A stretch of 64,000 nt of DNA, from NCBI GenBank assembly GCA_964353635.1, contig CAYGVS010000001.1:1-64000 (forward strand), read 5' to 3'. Positions 42,838-51,433 of the stretch are shown piece after piece. This DNA comes from JAPLVB01 sp964353635 (lineage in GTDB: Archaea > Aenigmatarchaeota > Aenigmatarchaeia > QMZP01). Numbering within the stretch: position 1 is the stretch's first letter; every line of letters begins with the position of its first letter. The translations under genes and the position numbers were made by a program. The notes under the pieces were generated by a model. It ran no database searches and was not told the DNA's origin. It saw only the letters and a program-made list of their open reading frames with translations.

Positions 42838-43497
42838 GTGAATAACGATAGATTTAAAAATCTAACTGCGGAAATATACTCCATGTTCCGCATAACAAGA
42901 AGGAAGCTTAACATTGCTTTCTGGGGATTTTTCGCGATCTCAGGGGCAGTGCTCATAGCTGGCCTTCTGTCAGGCATCATAATAGCAGACGTTCTGCTTT
43001 CATTGATTGTGATATCTGTGGGAATACAAGGCCTCCTGCAGGAGGTCTCTGCAATGGAGAGCAGACGGGCCTTCAGGAAGATTGACGAGTCGCTCTTCCA
43101 GCTTTCTGAGTGGGCTGAGAAGACCTATGTTTTCGCTAAGGCGATAAAAGAGAAGCATGAGCTCAGGCTGCATCACCTGGATGCCAGGCGCTCGCAGGCG
43201 GAGCAGAGGCTGGATAAGAAGTCCCAGGAAATGGCAAAACGGATGGTGGATTTAGAAAACCAGATTAATTCGCTTAAGAAAGCCATCTCGCCCGAGCCGC
43301 TCACAGATTCTGAAAGAAGGTATTCAAGGGCAATGTCCATCATTAGGACAGAAGGGCTGATAAGCTCCTTGGAATACTCAAGGAAGCTTTCAGTGAGCAG
43401 GGCCATCGCTGCCAAGGACCTTGCCAGGCTTTCAGGAATGGGCGTGATAAGGAAGAAGGGAAAGGGCAGGAGCGTTTTCTATACTTCGGCGGCATGA
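42838..43497 (+). CDS. Membrane protein with coiled coil and winged helix
   Basis: A 219-residue protein that I cannot name. Two membrane helices (about residues 24-44 and 48-66) are followed by a long coiled coil (about 75-150) and a C-terminal winged helix (about 160-215, LSVSRAIAAKDLARLSGMGV). The layout suggests a membrane-tethered regulator that binds DNA or RNA. The start could be GTG at 42838 or ATG at 42883, the latter about 25 bases after a TATA-like GATTTAAAAATC. It splits the usual L11-L1 gene order. Confidence 0.7.
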   Translation: MNNDRFKNLTAEIYSMFRITRRKLNIAFWGFFAISGAVLIAGLLSGIIIADVLLSLIVISVGIQGLLQEVSAMESRRAFRKIDESLFQLSEWAEKTYVFAKAIKEKHELRLHHLDARRSQAEQRLDKKSQEMAKRMVDLENQINSLKKAISPEPLTDSERRYSRAMSIIRTEGLISSLEYSRKLSVSRAIAAKDLARLSGMGVIRKKGKGRSVFYTSAA

Positions 43498-43519
43498 TTT
43501 ATTATGCGCAAACAAAGGA

Positions 43520-43534
43520 AACCTTATAAAGGTT
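43520..43534 (+). promoter_or_regulatory. Palindromic TATA box before the L1 operon
   Basis: AACCTTATAAAGGTT is a perfect inverted repeat with TATA at its centre. The predicted transcription start, about 25 bases downstream, falls near 43552-43556, right before the structured leader of L1. This suggests L1-L10-L12 has its own promoter. Confidence 0.5.
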
Positions 43535-43560
43535 AACTCCTATATTCTTGATATTCAATC

Positions 43561-43681
43561 GAAGGTGTCAATGGCTTGAAGGCGATTTTTATCACCTTCT
43601 TTCTTTTCGACACCTTCTATCCAGAATCGTCCGTTAGGCGATTGCATAAGCAATGCCGCACTGCTTCGGCAGGAGGATAGC
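43561..43681 (+). promoter_or_regulatory. Structured 5' leader of the L1-L10-L12 transcript
   Basis: A compound RNA fold is visible. Outer stem GAAGGTGTC (43561-43569) with GACACCTTC (43609-43617); inner stem GAAGGCGAT/ATCACCTTC (43578-43586/43591-43599, one mismatch). Next are AATCG...CGATT (43625-43643), TTGC-ATAA-GCAA, and CTGC-TTCG-GCAG (43661-43672), a UUCG tetraloop whose 3' arm touches the Shine-Dalgarno AGGAGG. The outer stem and inner hairpin recur with paired base changes at 55219-55273. Archaeal L1 is known to repress its own mRNA in Methanococcus, so a regulatory role is plausible but not shown. Confidence 0.6.
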
Positions 43682-44317
43682 ATGACAGAATTTTTGGAGA
43701 AGGTAAAGGAAGCCAAGGCCAAGTCAAAGCCCAGGAAGTTCAAGCAGACTTGGGATTTTTCTATAAACCTGAAGAGCATAGACCTGAAGAAGCCTGAGAA
43801 CAGGATAAACGCAGACCTAGTTCTGCCTGAAGGCCGGGGGAAGAACCTCAAAGTGGTAGTCATAGCTGATTCTCTCGCGGCTGACGCAAGGAAGATAGCC
43901 GACCTGGTCATAACCAAGGAGGAGATAGACGAGATTGCAAGGAACAAGAAAAGGCTCAAGAAGATTGCGAACGAATATGACAGGTTCCTTGGGGAGGCCA
44001 GCCTCATGCCAGCAGTCGGGAAGTCTTTCGGAATGATACTCGGCCAGAGAGGCAAGATGCCGAAGCCCATACCGCCAAAGGCCAAGATAGAGCCTTTTGT
44101 GGAGGCTGCAAGGAAGACCATCAAGATTGCAATCAAGGAGAGCCCTGTGATTCATGTCTCTGTAGGGACGGAGGACATGCCAGAGGAGAAGGTCGCTGCG
44201 AACATGGAGTCCATCTTCAACCTGCTGAAGGAGAGGCTGCCCAAGGGCAGGAACAACATAAAGTCGGCTTACATCAAGCTCAGCATGGGACCTGCCGTGA
44301 AGATAAAGACTGATTGA
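43682..44317 (+). CDS. rpl1: Ribosomal protein L1 (uL1)
   Basis: A 211-residue uL1 of the L1 stalk, with the RNA-binding motif region GLG-like G-R-G-K-M-P-K-P-I-P (about residues 121-131) and the S-x-x-I-K-L-S-M-G-P end. The start ATG is preceded by AGGAGG and by the structured leader. The L10 gene starts two bases after its stop. Confidence 0.95.
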   Translation: MTEFLEKVKEAKAKSKPRKFKQTWDFSINLKSIDLKKPENRINADLVLPEGRGKNLKVVVIADSLAADARKIADLVITKEEIDEIARNKKRLKKIANEYDRFLGEASLMPAVGKSFGMILGQRGKMPKPIPPKAKIEPFVEAARKTIKIAIKESPVIHVSVGTEDMPEEKVAANMESIFNLLKERLPKGRNNIKSAYIKLSMGPAVKIKTD

Positions 44318-44318
44318 T

Positions 44319-45179
44319 ATGGTATCTGAAAAGAAGAAAAGGGATGTGAAGGAAGCTGGGGAGCTCATAAGGCAGCACAGGGTGATTGGGCTCCTGGACA
44401 TGCATAAGCTCCCTGCAAAGCAGCTCTATGAGATGAGGAAGAAGCTCAAAGGTCACGCCAGGATAAGGGTCCTGAAGAAGAGGGTGATAGGTATTACCCT
44501 CAAGGATTCCAAGCTGGATGGAATAGAGCAGCTCGCTGAGAGGATGCGAGGCGAGCCTGCAATGCTTTTCAGCAACGAGAATCCGTTCAAGCTTTCAGTC
44601 ATGCTTAATGAGTCCAAGTCAACTGCGATGGCCAAGCCCGGCGACATTGCGCCACACGATATTGAAATTAAGGCAGGCCCGACCAGCCTTCCTGTTGGGC
44701 CAGCGATTGGCGAACTGCAGAGGCTGAAGATACCTGCAGGCGTGGAAGGCGACAAGATAGTGATTAAGAAGGACACTATTGTTGTGAAAGAAGGCGAGGC
44801 CATACAGAAGCCCATTGCCGAGGTGCTTGCAAAGCTGGGGATAGAGCCCATGGAGATAGGCCTCAACCTGATAGCTGTATGGGAGAAAGGCATAATCTAC
44901 TCCAAGGACATACTCTCAATCCCACCCAGCAAATACCTGGGCGACCTGAAGGCAGCCCACTTAATGGCTTTCAACCTTGCCTTCAACATCAACTATTACA
45001 CAAAGGATAACGCTCCTCTATTCCTTTCAAAAGCGTACAGGCAGGCGTTGGGCCTTGCGGAAAGAGCCGGGATAGTCACGAAAGAGACGCTTCCCAGCAT
45101 CCTCGCAAAGGCAAAGGCCCAGCATGACGTCCTGGAAAGCAAAGTAAAAACAGAGGAGAAGGAGAATCCAAGTCAATGA
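44319..45179 (+). CDS. rplP0: Ribosomal protein L10/P0 (uL10)
   Basis: A 286-residue P0 stalk protein. The N-terminal rRNA-binding domain, a middle domain with GPTSLPVGPAIGELQ and the helical C-terminus (about 230-280) that carries L12 dimers are recognisable. The acidic M-G-L-F-G-like tail common in other archaea is not evident; the protein ends in a charged K-E-N-P-S-Q. Confidence 0.94.
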   Translation: MVSEKKKRDVKEAGELIRQHRVIGLLDMHKLPAKQLYEMRKKLKGHARIRVLKKRVIGITLKDSKLDGIEQLAERMRGEPAMLFSNENPFKLSVMLNESKSTAMAKPGDIAPHDIEIKAGPTSLPVGPAIGELQRLKIPAGVEGDKIVIKKDTIVVKEGEAIQKPIAEVLAKLGIEPMEIGLNLIAVWEKGIIYSKDILSIPPSKYLGDLKAAHLMAFNLAFNINYYTKDNAPLFLSKAYRQALGLAERAGIVTKETLPSILAKAKAQHDVLESKVKTEEKENPSQ

Positions 45180-45186
45180 TTCGATT

Positions 45187-45220
45187 GAAGTAGACAGAGC
45201 CAAGAATAAATGTCTACTTC
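45187..45220 (+). promoter_or_regulatory. Perfect hairpin between L10 and L12
   Basis: GAAGTAGACA and TGTCTACTTC make a ten-base-pair perfect stem with a 14-base loop. It is followed by the Shine-Dalgarno CGGAGG before the L12 ATG at 45247. It might separate translation or processing of L12, which is needed in several copies per ribosome, from L10. Part of the GAA/TTC hairpin set. Confidence 0.65.
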
Positions 45221-45246
45221 TTTCAAATAATCTCGGAGGTGCTAGT

Positions 45247-45552
45247 ATGGAAATGATATATGCGGCGCTTCTGCTTCACAGCGCAGGCCACAAGGTCGAT
45301 GAGCAAAACCTCACAAAGGTCCTTGAGGCAGCCGGGGCAAAGCATGACCATGCAATGGTCAAGGCAGTCGCCTCGAGCCTAGAGGGAGTAAACATCGAGG
45401 ATGCCATAAAGCAGGCAGCTTTCGTTGCCGCTGCTCCAGCATCCGCGCCGGCAGGTGAGGCAAAGGCTGAAAAGAAGGAAGAGAAGAAAGAGGAAGACAC
45501 AGCAAAGAAGGCCGAGGAGGCCGCAGCCGGGTTGTCAAGCCTTTTCGGTTAA
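45247..45552 (+). CDS. rpl12: Ribosomal protein L12/P1
   Basis: A 101-residue P1 stalk protein: N-terminal dimerisation and P0-binding domain (1-58), Ala-rich hinge, highly charged K-K-E-E-K-K-E segment, and the C-terminal factor-binding L-S-S-L-F-G. It recruits translation GTPases. The start ATG has GGAGG upstream. Confidence 0.95.
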   Translation: MEMIYAALLLHSAGHKVDEQNLTKVLEAAGAKHDHAMVKAVASSLEGVNIEDAIKQAAFVAAAPASAPAGEAKAEKKEEKKEEDTAKKAEEAAAGLSSLFG

Positions 45553-45580
45553 GAATGAGCTTTGATTTTTTGGCTCATTC
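45553..45580 (+). terminator. Terminator-like hairpin after L12
   Basis: GAATGAGC (45553-45560) pairs with GCTCATTC (45573-45580), eight base pairs, with a T-rich 12-base loop. It begins directly after the L12 stop codon. It also opens with GAA and closes with TTC. Confidence 0.5.
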
Positions 45581-45603
45581 CGACTTCATGTGCAGCGATA
45601 TTA

Positions 45604-48600
45604 TCATTTAGGTATTCGTGGAATTCTAGCCAGAAGACAATCAATATTACAACCACCGCCATAATCTAAGAATGGCGAGCTTCCTTCACCAGCTTCTATT
45701 GCACCCAAGGCTGCTTGATCGCTTTGCCCAACAGCTGCAGTTCCAGTAGAACTTCCACCAACATACGCACCGGCTTGCGCTCCAAAAATGCTCATTGCAG
45801 AAAGGCAAGTATATCCGCCGTAAATCTGGCCGACCATGTAAAGCATGTTGCCCATGCCGCTTGTAGAACCCGAGAGATCTTGGAAATTAGATGAAGAGCA
45901 CAGTAATTTTTTCTGCGCTTCCAATTGCTTTATCTTGCCTTCTATGCTATCGAGCTTGTTAAGGGCGAACATGAGCCCGCAGCCGCCTATAAGTCCGGCA
46001 ACTACTGCGGGCCACTCTAGTCCCAATTTACATAGAGTGATACAAGGCACATAATAATAAGGATTAGTACAATTATTCGTGCATGAAAGATAAGAGTACC
46101 AGAAATACAGTGAAAGCATGAAAAATACAATCGACAGCATAATGTACAGATCCCTTTCATGTCCTAGGCTGCTGAGCTCCGCATCCATGCTCTTCTGTTG
46201 CTCGATGCAGGACGCGAGAGCTGGGGTGTATACCCTTTCGATTGTGAATTTTTTCTCATCAAGGATACTCTTGGTTTCCTTGATGCCGTTATGCGTGTAT
46301 GAGAGGACCGCTGAGAGTTGCAAGGTCCTTTCTTCCTTGCCCGGGGTTGTTTTTGGTATGCTATCAATAAGGAAATCGAACGAATAATTACCCGCATTGT
46401 GCTTAACAAGGTTGCTCAGCTTTATGAATTCTGCTGTGCTGTTTATCCTATAAGAGGCCTCTATCTCGAGGTCCGAGGGAGGGTTGGCTATCTCTAAATA
46501 CAGCTTTGATGGAAGGAATTGGCAGTTTCCTCCCCTATCGAATATGGTGCATTTGACGGTGGGCTCAGGTTCGATCCTAGTGATAGACAATTGTATGCTC
46601 GAGGTGGAGACGCACTCCCCGTTGGCGACCTTCCCTGTGTAGCATATGTACTCGCTCCCTTTGGCAAGGCAGCCGCAGTCCAGGCAGCAGTCCACGTAAC
46701 TCTCCCCAATGGATTTCTCGCAAACAGCTTTGTTACCGTAATCATCCCCGCACTTTGGAATGACGTCGATGACAACATCCGGTATCATGAAGGAATATTC
46801 TCCCGAGGCTACCTGTGAGCCGTTGTTGTATTTCAGTGTGAGGTTTATCCAGTTGGGTGTGATGGTTACCTGCTTTGTTAAGCTGTTGAAGAAGCGCGTG
46901 TTGCTGTAGTTTATCTCCGGCACAGTCGCCTGGCACATGAACATGAAGTATGGAGAAAGCTCATCGCTCGTCTCCCAGCATGACGGATAGCAGGGCACAC
47001 CACTATTAGTCCTGTTGAAGACGCAGGATGCGGATATCTTTGCGCCGCCGGGCTTTGTATTCGCATGGCCTGTTATGTTTATTATGTGCTCCACATACGT
47101 GCTGGTGAAAGAAGTTGTGCCGATGACATCCTTATCGATGACAGGATTTTCGATGCATGAGTCTCCTGGGGTGAAGAATTCCACGGTCTCAGTATTGCAG
47201 TGCTGGCCAGATGGGCAGCCGCAGTCATAGCAACATGAAGCCTGGCTCTCATCAGGGTCGCATTTCTTGTCACCAGGCCAGTGCGAGCCAATGCTTATGG
47301 TTGGCGCAGATGCGCTGAAAACCTTCTGGATTGTGCCTGATGAGCCATTGCTATAGCTTGTTGAGACATTGACAGTGGGGAACAGGCTGTAGCTCTTGAG
47401 GGAGTCATATGCGGATATGGAGAATCCAATAGAGCATGTGGAATTATATACAGAAGCGTCAGAGGAAGGGACTTTGGTGCAGGAAATCGAGCACGTGGAA
47501 CTACACTCCACACCACTGACAATGCATTTGATTGAGCAGGACTGGCCTGAAGCAGAAAGGGTCGCAGGTGTATTGGTGATTTGGGCCATCAGGCTTGCAG
47601 AATCGCCTGTTGTATGCGTGTAAAACTGCAGCGGGCCGAGGGCTGTGATGTGCAGGTTGGAGCTTGAAGGGTCAGTTCTGCATAAGCTGTTCTCAGGTGA
47701 AGCCGCTGAATAATCGCAGTATCCTGTAGCACAGCTGCAGTCAGGGCAGCAGTTCGCGCTGCTTTCCTGCAATGACGATTCGCACACGCCGTTGCCGCAC
47801 GTGTAAGAGCCTATGGTTATGTCAGGGAACAGGACGGATATGGATTTTGAGGTGGTTGCCTTCCCATTAGGGTATGTTATCGAGAAATTGATGTAGTTCG
47901 GGCCATACTTGAATGTGCCCGCAGAGCATCCTGAGACCACAGGCACGGTTATGGGGCAGCTGTAAATGTGGTTCGTTGAAGAGTTGCCGATGCATGATGT
48001 AGGCTGGTAGGGGTTTGAGCCGAGCCTGTACCTTATTGAGCTTACTGACATCCCTGTCGGAGGGTTGTTTATCCTGACTGGTATGTACAGCGTGTGCTGC
48101 TGGTAACAGTTGCTCACCTTGGTCACAGGCGTCCCGTAAAGGGAGAGGGATATGCCTGCGTTCTGCCTGCAGCCTCCAGAGGCATCGCAATAATAGCTGG
48201 TTTGGCAGGCGCAGTCGATGCAGCAGTTCGCCTGGCTCTCTCCCTTATCAGTTTCGCAATTATTGTTGCCACATATGTAGCCGGGATTAAGATTGAGCAC
48301 TATCGGATTGAAGGTCTGCCCAGAGCTCGGCAGGACGAATGCATAATCCTTTTCTATTTTAGTGAGCGTGTTTTGGGGGACCTCTGACGACGAGAATTGT
48401 CCGGTCTCTATCTCCTGGGCGCCTGCCTGCAGCTCGTACAGGATGTTAGCTCCGGAAAACACTACACTGGTGACCCACTGCGGATTGAAGGGTATCATCT
48501 TGTTGGTGGATATGAAACTCTTTATCAGGTTAACATCCCCCAGATTTTTTGCATTTACCGATATCTCATCCGAAGGGTTAAGCCTTGGTATGAAAGTTGA

Positions 48601-49050
48601 CGAGTCCGGCCTTTCGATGGTGTACCAGAAGCCTGACCAGAAAGCGGAAGCGCTCCTGGCCTGGACCAGTATTAGAAGATTGGCTTTCTGGGGGTATCCT
48701 GTGCTTGTGTCAGACAGGGAAGACCACTGGTATGAAGCGGTCGTGCCGCTTAGCTTGTCTGCAGCAACGGATTGCATGCAGGCTGAAGGAGAAAGGCCAC
48801 GGCATTTGTATACAATAACCTTGTCAATCTGGATTCCGCTGGTTCCTGCCACGTTCAATGTGACCGCAAGAGAGGCGTCAGTGACAAAGCTCACGGAAAC
48901 AAGGGATTCAGGCGAATACTGGACAGAATTCTGCTGCGGCGCTCCGCCGAAATAGACCTTGACATTGGTGGCAGAGGCGAAAGATATGGAGAATACAAGG
49001 TAGGAGGTGAAGATTGCGAACACCTCGATTGCAAGGATTTTATAGTTCAT
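45604..49050 (-). CDS. Large exported Cys-rich surface protein, 1148 aa
   Basis: Begins with a signal peptide (about residues 1-27, ending in S-F-A-S-A). Four or more Cys-rich repeats follow, each with C-x(3-5)-G-E-S or D-E-S-Q, then N-C-C or S-C-C, x-D-C-x-C, separated by about 150-residue beta-rich segments with many N-x-S/T glycosylation sites. Near the C-terminus are at least two membrane helices (about 1000-1020 and 1040-1065) and a Gly/Ser-rich end. The start at 49050 overlaps the previous stop by ATGA and has GGGGGTGAT upstream. It probably forms part of a surface appendage or envelope complex with the gene before it. I know no named family. Confidence 0.8.
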   Translation of the reverse strand: MNYKILAIEVFAIFTSYLVFSISFASATNVKVYFGGAPQQNSVQYSPESLVSVSFVTDASLAVTLNVAGTSGIQIDKVIVYKCRGLSPSACMQSVAADKLSGTTASYQWSSLSDTSTGYPQKANLLILVQARSASAFWSGFWYTIERPDSSTFIPRLNPSDEISVNAKNLGDVNLIKSFISTNKMIPFNPQWVTSVVFSGANILYELQAGAQEIETGQFSSSEVPQNTLTKIEKDYAFVLPSSGQTFNPIVLNLNPGYICGNNNCETDKGESQANCCIDCACQTSYYCDASGGCRQNAGISLSLYGTPVTKVSNCYQQHTLYIPVRINNPPTGMSVSSIRYRLGSNPYQPTSCIGNSSTNHIYSCPITVPVVSGCSAGTFKYGPNYINFSITYPNGKATTSKSISVLFPDITIGSYTCGNGVCESSLQESSANCCPDCSCATGYCDYSAASPENSLCRTDPSSSNLHITALGPLQFYTHTTGDSASLMAQITNTPATLSASGQSCSIKCIVSGVECSSTCSISCTKVPSSDASVYNSTCSIGFSISAYDSLKSYSLFPTVNVSTSYSNGSSGTIQKVFSASAPTISIGSHWPGDKKCDPDESQASCCYDCGCPSGQHCNTETVEFFTPGDSCIENPVIDKDVIGTTSFTSTYVEHIINITGHANTKPGGAKISASCVFNRTNSGVPCYPSCWETSDELSPYFMFMCQATVPEINYSNTRFFNSLTKQVTITPNWINLTLKYNNGSQVASGEYSFMIPDVVIDVIPKCGDDYGNKAVCEKSIGESYVDCCLDCGCLAKGSEYICYTGKVANGECVSTSSIQLSITRIEPEPTVKCTIFDRGGNCQFLPSKLYLEIANPPSDLEIEASYRINSTAEFIKLSNLVKHNAGNYSFDFLIDSIPKTTPGKEERTLQLSAVLSYTHNGIKETKSILDEKKFTIERVYTPALASCIEQQKSMDAELSSLGHERDLYIMLSIVFFMLSLYFWYSYLSCTNNCTNPYYYVPCITLCKLGLEWPAVVAGLIGGCGLMFALNKLDSIEGKIKQLEAQKKLLCSSSNFQDLSGSTSGMGNMLYMVGQIYGGYTCLSAMSIFGAQAGAYVGGSSTGTAAVGQSDQAALGAIEAGEGSSPFLDYGGGCNIDCLLARIPRIPK

Positions 49051-51347
49051 TGGCATATCACCCCCATCTTGCATTTCTGCAGTATGGTATTCTTTATCGA
49101 ATCCATAGAAGCGCAGCATACATCGCAGCTTACAGGATAGGGGTCATTGCATGACTGTCCACAACCTGTAGGATAAGCTGATCCTGAGGGGCAGGTGCAG
49201 AATGCGCTGGTGATATCGCTCGGCTGCATGCAGCTTAGGCTTTCCATGATGCTCTTCATTCCGCTGCATGTGCATGAAGCCAATATACTGGATTTAGGCT
49301 CGCTCTCGCTAACAGCTTGAATCTGGCAGCCATTCTCCAGCTTGTCAGCAAGGCATGCCTTGAGGGACGGAGATAGTTGGTAATCGGGGGTCGGCGCCTG
49401 CGGAATGTTGAAATATACATCCTTGCTGTAGCCCAAGTTGAAGTATGTCAAAAATCCTCCTGCCTCTTTCATGGTATTGATGTTTGTCATCGTGCCATTG
49501 ACGCGATAGCTGCCGGTCGGGATGTATTCCACACTAACGCTTTCTGCATTGCCTTTCATGCAGGCAGCTGCGCAGGCAGAGCAGCTTGCAAGGTCATTAG
49601 AGGAGCTGCATGCCTTGCATTCAGCGGTTTGCTGGCAGCTCGGATCGATTTTGCTTTGGTCAATGTTGGAAATCACATAATTCCTGCCACTGCCCTCGAA
49701 CCCTATCTGGCTGTAATCATTCGCATTCTCCACAATACAGTTTGTCACTTTGATACTGCCAGGGTCGCATTGACTTTCAGTCGTGATATCGCACACTTTG
49801 GGGGAGATTTGGGATGAGCCTGTCATGGGATTAGTGACAGTGCATGTTTCTGTGATAGAGACCTTCCTGAAATGGGCATTGAACGGAGGGATGTAATGCA
49901 AGGAGTACGTCCCGTTTATTGCAGATGAGGAGACGTTCTGGTCAAAGAAATCATAGCTGGAGTTCTTGAAAATCATAAGCTCATTCAACCCGCATTTTAT
50001 CTGGCCTTTCAGCTTGCCTGAAGGCCCGGTCTTGCCCAGCCAGCAGCCTCCGTATGTCACGACAGCTCCTTCCAGAGGTTTGCTCATCTCGTCCACTACC
50101 TCTATATCCGCGGAGCATCCAAGATTCTCGCACGAGGCCTGGCCAAGCTGGATATCTTCGCACTTCCCGGGTATCATCTTGACGACATTCTTTTTCTCTT
50201 TCTCTACGACAACCTGTTCGTTCGTTGGTGCGTAATCAACGAAAACCATTGAGGCAAAATTGAAGTAATGACCCGAAGGCTGATCCTTTACCCTTACGAT
50301 CACAGGATAGGATATGGAATAGCCTTTGCTGTATGTCGAGATGCATTTGGAAGCGGTCCAGAAGATGCTTGTGTAAGCAGGGTTGGTGTTTGTTATCAGA
50401 ACAGGCTCCGCAACTTCGAACGCGAAGCCGTCAGGGAGCTTCATTTCTGGCTCGAGGTCCAGGTAATCATTCTTCAGGATCTCATTCGTCCCGGACCGTA
50501 TGGCAAAGACCTTCGGCTTCGAAGGGTCTACAGGCATGCTCTTCCACCACAGGACCTGGGTGGTGACATAGTCTGCAATCTCCCTGAGGTATGCAGACAC
50601 CTGGTCAGGCGACCTGTATATAGTCTTGCCGCAGCTTATCAGGACGCCGCCTGTCGGGAGCTTTGGATAGCCGTCATCAGCATCCTTTGACATGTAGACA
50701 GACGCGGTTGTGAATACCTCAAGGAACCTCTTCGAGGCCTGCGAGCCGGAGAAATCCTTTGCGAAATCATAAATCTCGCCAAGCTTTGTGTCAACCGAAG
50801 TCTTGTACGGATACAGCGGGCTCTGCATCGCGTATCCGTAGACCTTAGTCGGAAGGCTCACTGTTATGTCCACCTTTTTCGGATTGCTCAATATGTTGGC
50901 TGTCACTGTAAGGTTGGCAACGTTAAAGCTCACGTTCTTGTAGCCGCCTGAAATCTCATCCAGATGCTCTACTATGTAATTCTTAAGGGCGAGCTCAAAC
51001 CATTTAGTGATGTCGCTCTTGGATGGCGATGCATCATTCTCGCAAAGCGTCCAGAACGGAACGCCCTGCCCCATGAACACGGTGAATTCTGGATAGCTGT
51101 AATCGCCCGGGCCAAGGATTTCCTCAGTGGGATAACCTCCATGCTCCTCCATGACCCCAAGCGTCTTGTCAGCGCCCTTCCTCACCATGGATATGAAAGA
51201 CTGCTGTATCTGGGTCTGTTCCGAGTAGACGCTCTCGGGTATGCTGGAAGTTCCAGGCCTTGGCTGCGAGAAATAGTATATAGCAACCAGTGCGAGAAGA
51301 ATTACTCCCACAATCACAATGAATTCCGCTTGAGCCTTCTTAACCAT
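49047..51347 (-). CDS. Pilin-like signal, large Cys-rich exported protein, 766 aa
   Basis: The N-terminus MVKKAQAEFIVIVGVILLAL is a class III signal: K-K-A, then Q-A-E-F and a hydrophobic helix, as in archaeal type IV pilins processed by PibD-like peptidase. The rest is an unusually long extracellular domain with Cys pairs throughout, a beta-sandwich-like piece (about 420-460, with a carboxypeptidase-regulatory-like V-D-E...G-A-V-V-T-Y) and a dense Cys-rich C-terminus. Translationally coupled to the 1148-residue protein. No ATPase or membrane assembly gene is nearby. Confidence 0.8.
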   Translation of the reverse strand: MVKKAQAEFIVIVGVILLALVAIYYFSQPRPGTSSIPESVYSEQTQIQQSFISMVRKGADKTLGVMEEHGGYPTEEILGPGDYSYPEFTVFMGQGVPFWTLCENDASPSKSDITKWFELALKNYIVEHLDEISGGYKNVSFNVANLTVTANILSNPKKVDITVSLPTKVYGYAMQSPLYPYKTSVDTKLGEIYDFAKDFSGSQASKRFLEVFTTASVYMSKDADDGYPKLPTGGVLISCGKTIYRSPDQVSAYLREIADYVTTQVLWWKSMPVDPSKPKVFAIRSGTNEILKNDYLDLEPEMKLPDGFAFEVAEPVLITNTNPAYTSIFWTASKCISTYSKGYSISYPVIVRVKDQPSGHYFNFASMVFVDYAPTNEQVVVEKEKKNVVKMIPGKCEDIQLGQASCENLGCSADIEVVDEMSKPLEGAVVTYGGCWLGKTGPSGKLKGQIKCGLNELMIFKNSSYDFFDQNVSSSAINGTYSLHYIPPFNAHFRKVSITETCTVTNPMTGSSQISPKVCDITTESQCDPGSIKVTNCIVENANDYSQIGFEGSGRNYVISNIDQSKIDPSCQQTAECKACSSSNDLASCSACAAACMKGNAESVSVEYIPTGSYRVNGTMTNINTMKEAGGFLTYFNLGYSKDVYFNIPQAPTPDYQLSPSLKACLADKLENGCQIQAVSESEPKSSILASCTCSGMKSIMESLSCMQPSDITSAFCTCPSGSAYPTGCGQSCNDPYPVSCDVCCASMDSIKNTILQKCKMGVICQ

Positions 51348-51433
51348 CCTGTCAACACCAGCCAGCTAATGCCTACTTATAATATTATCAAAACCATATA
51401 ATATATCTCATAAAGCAGGAAGCGGATGCCATT

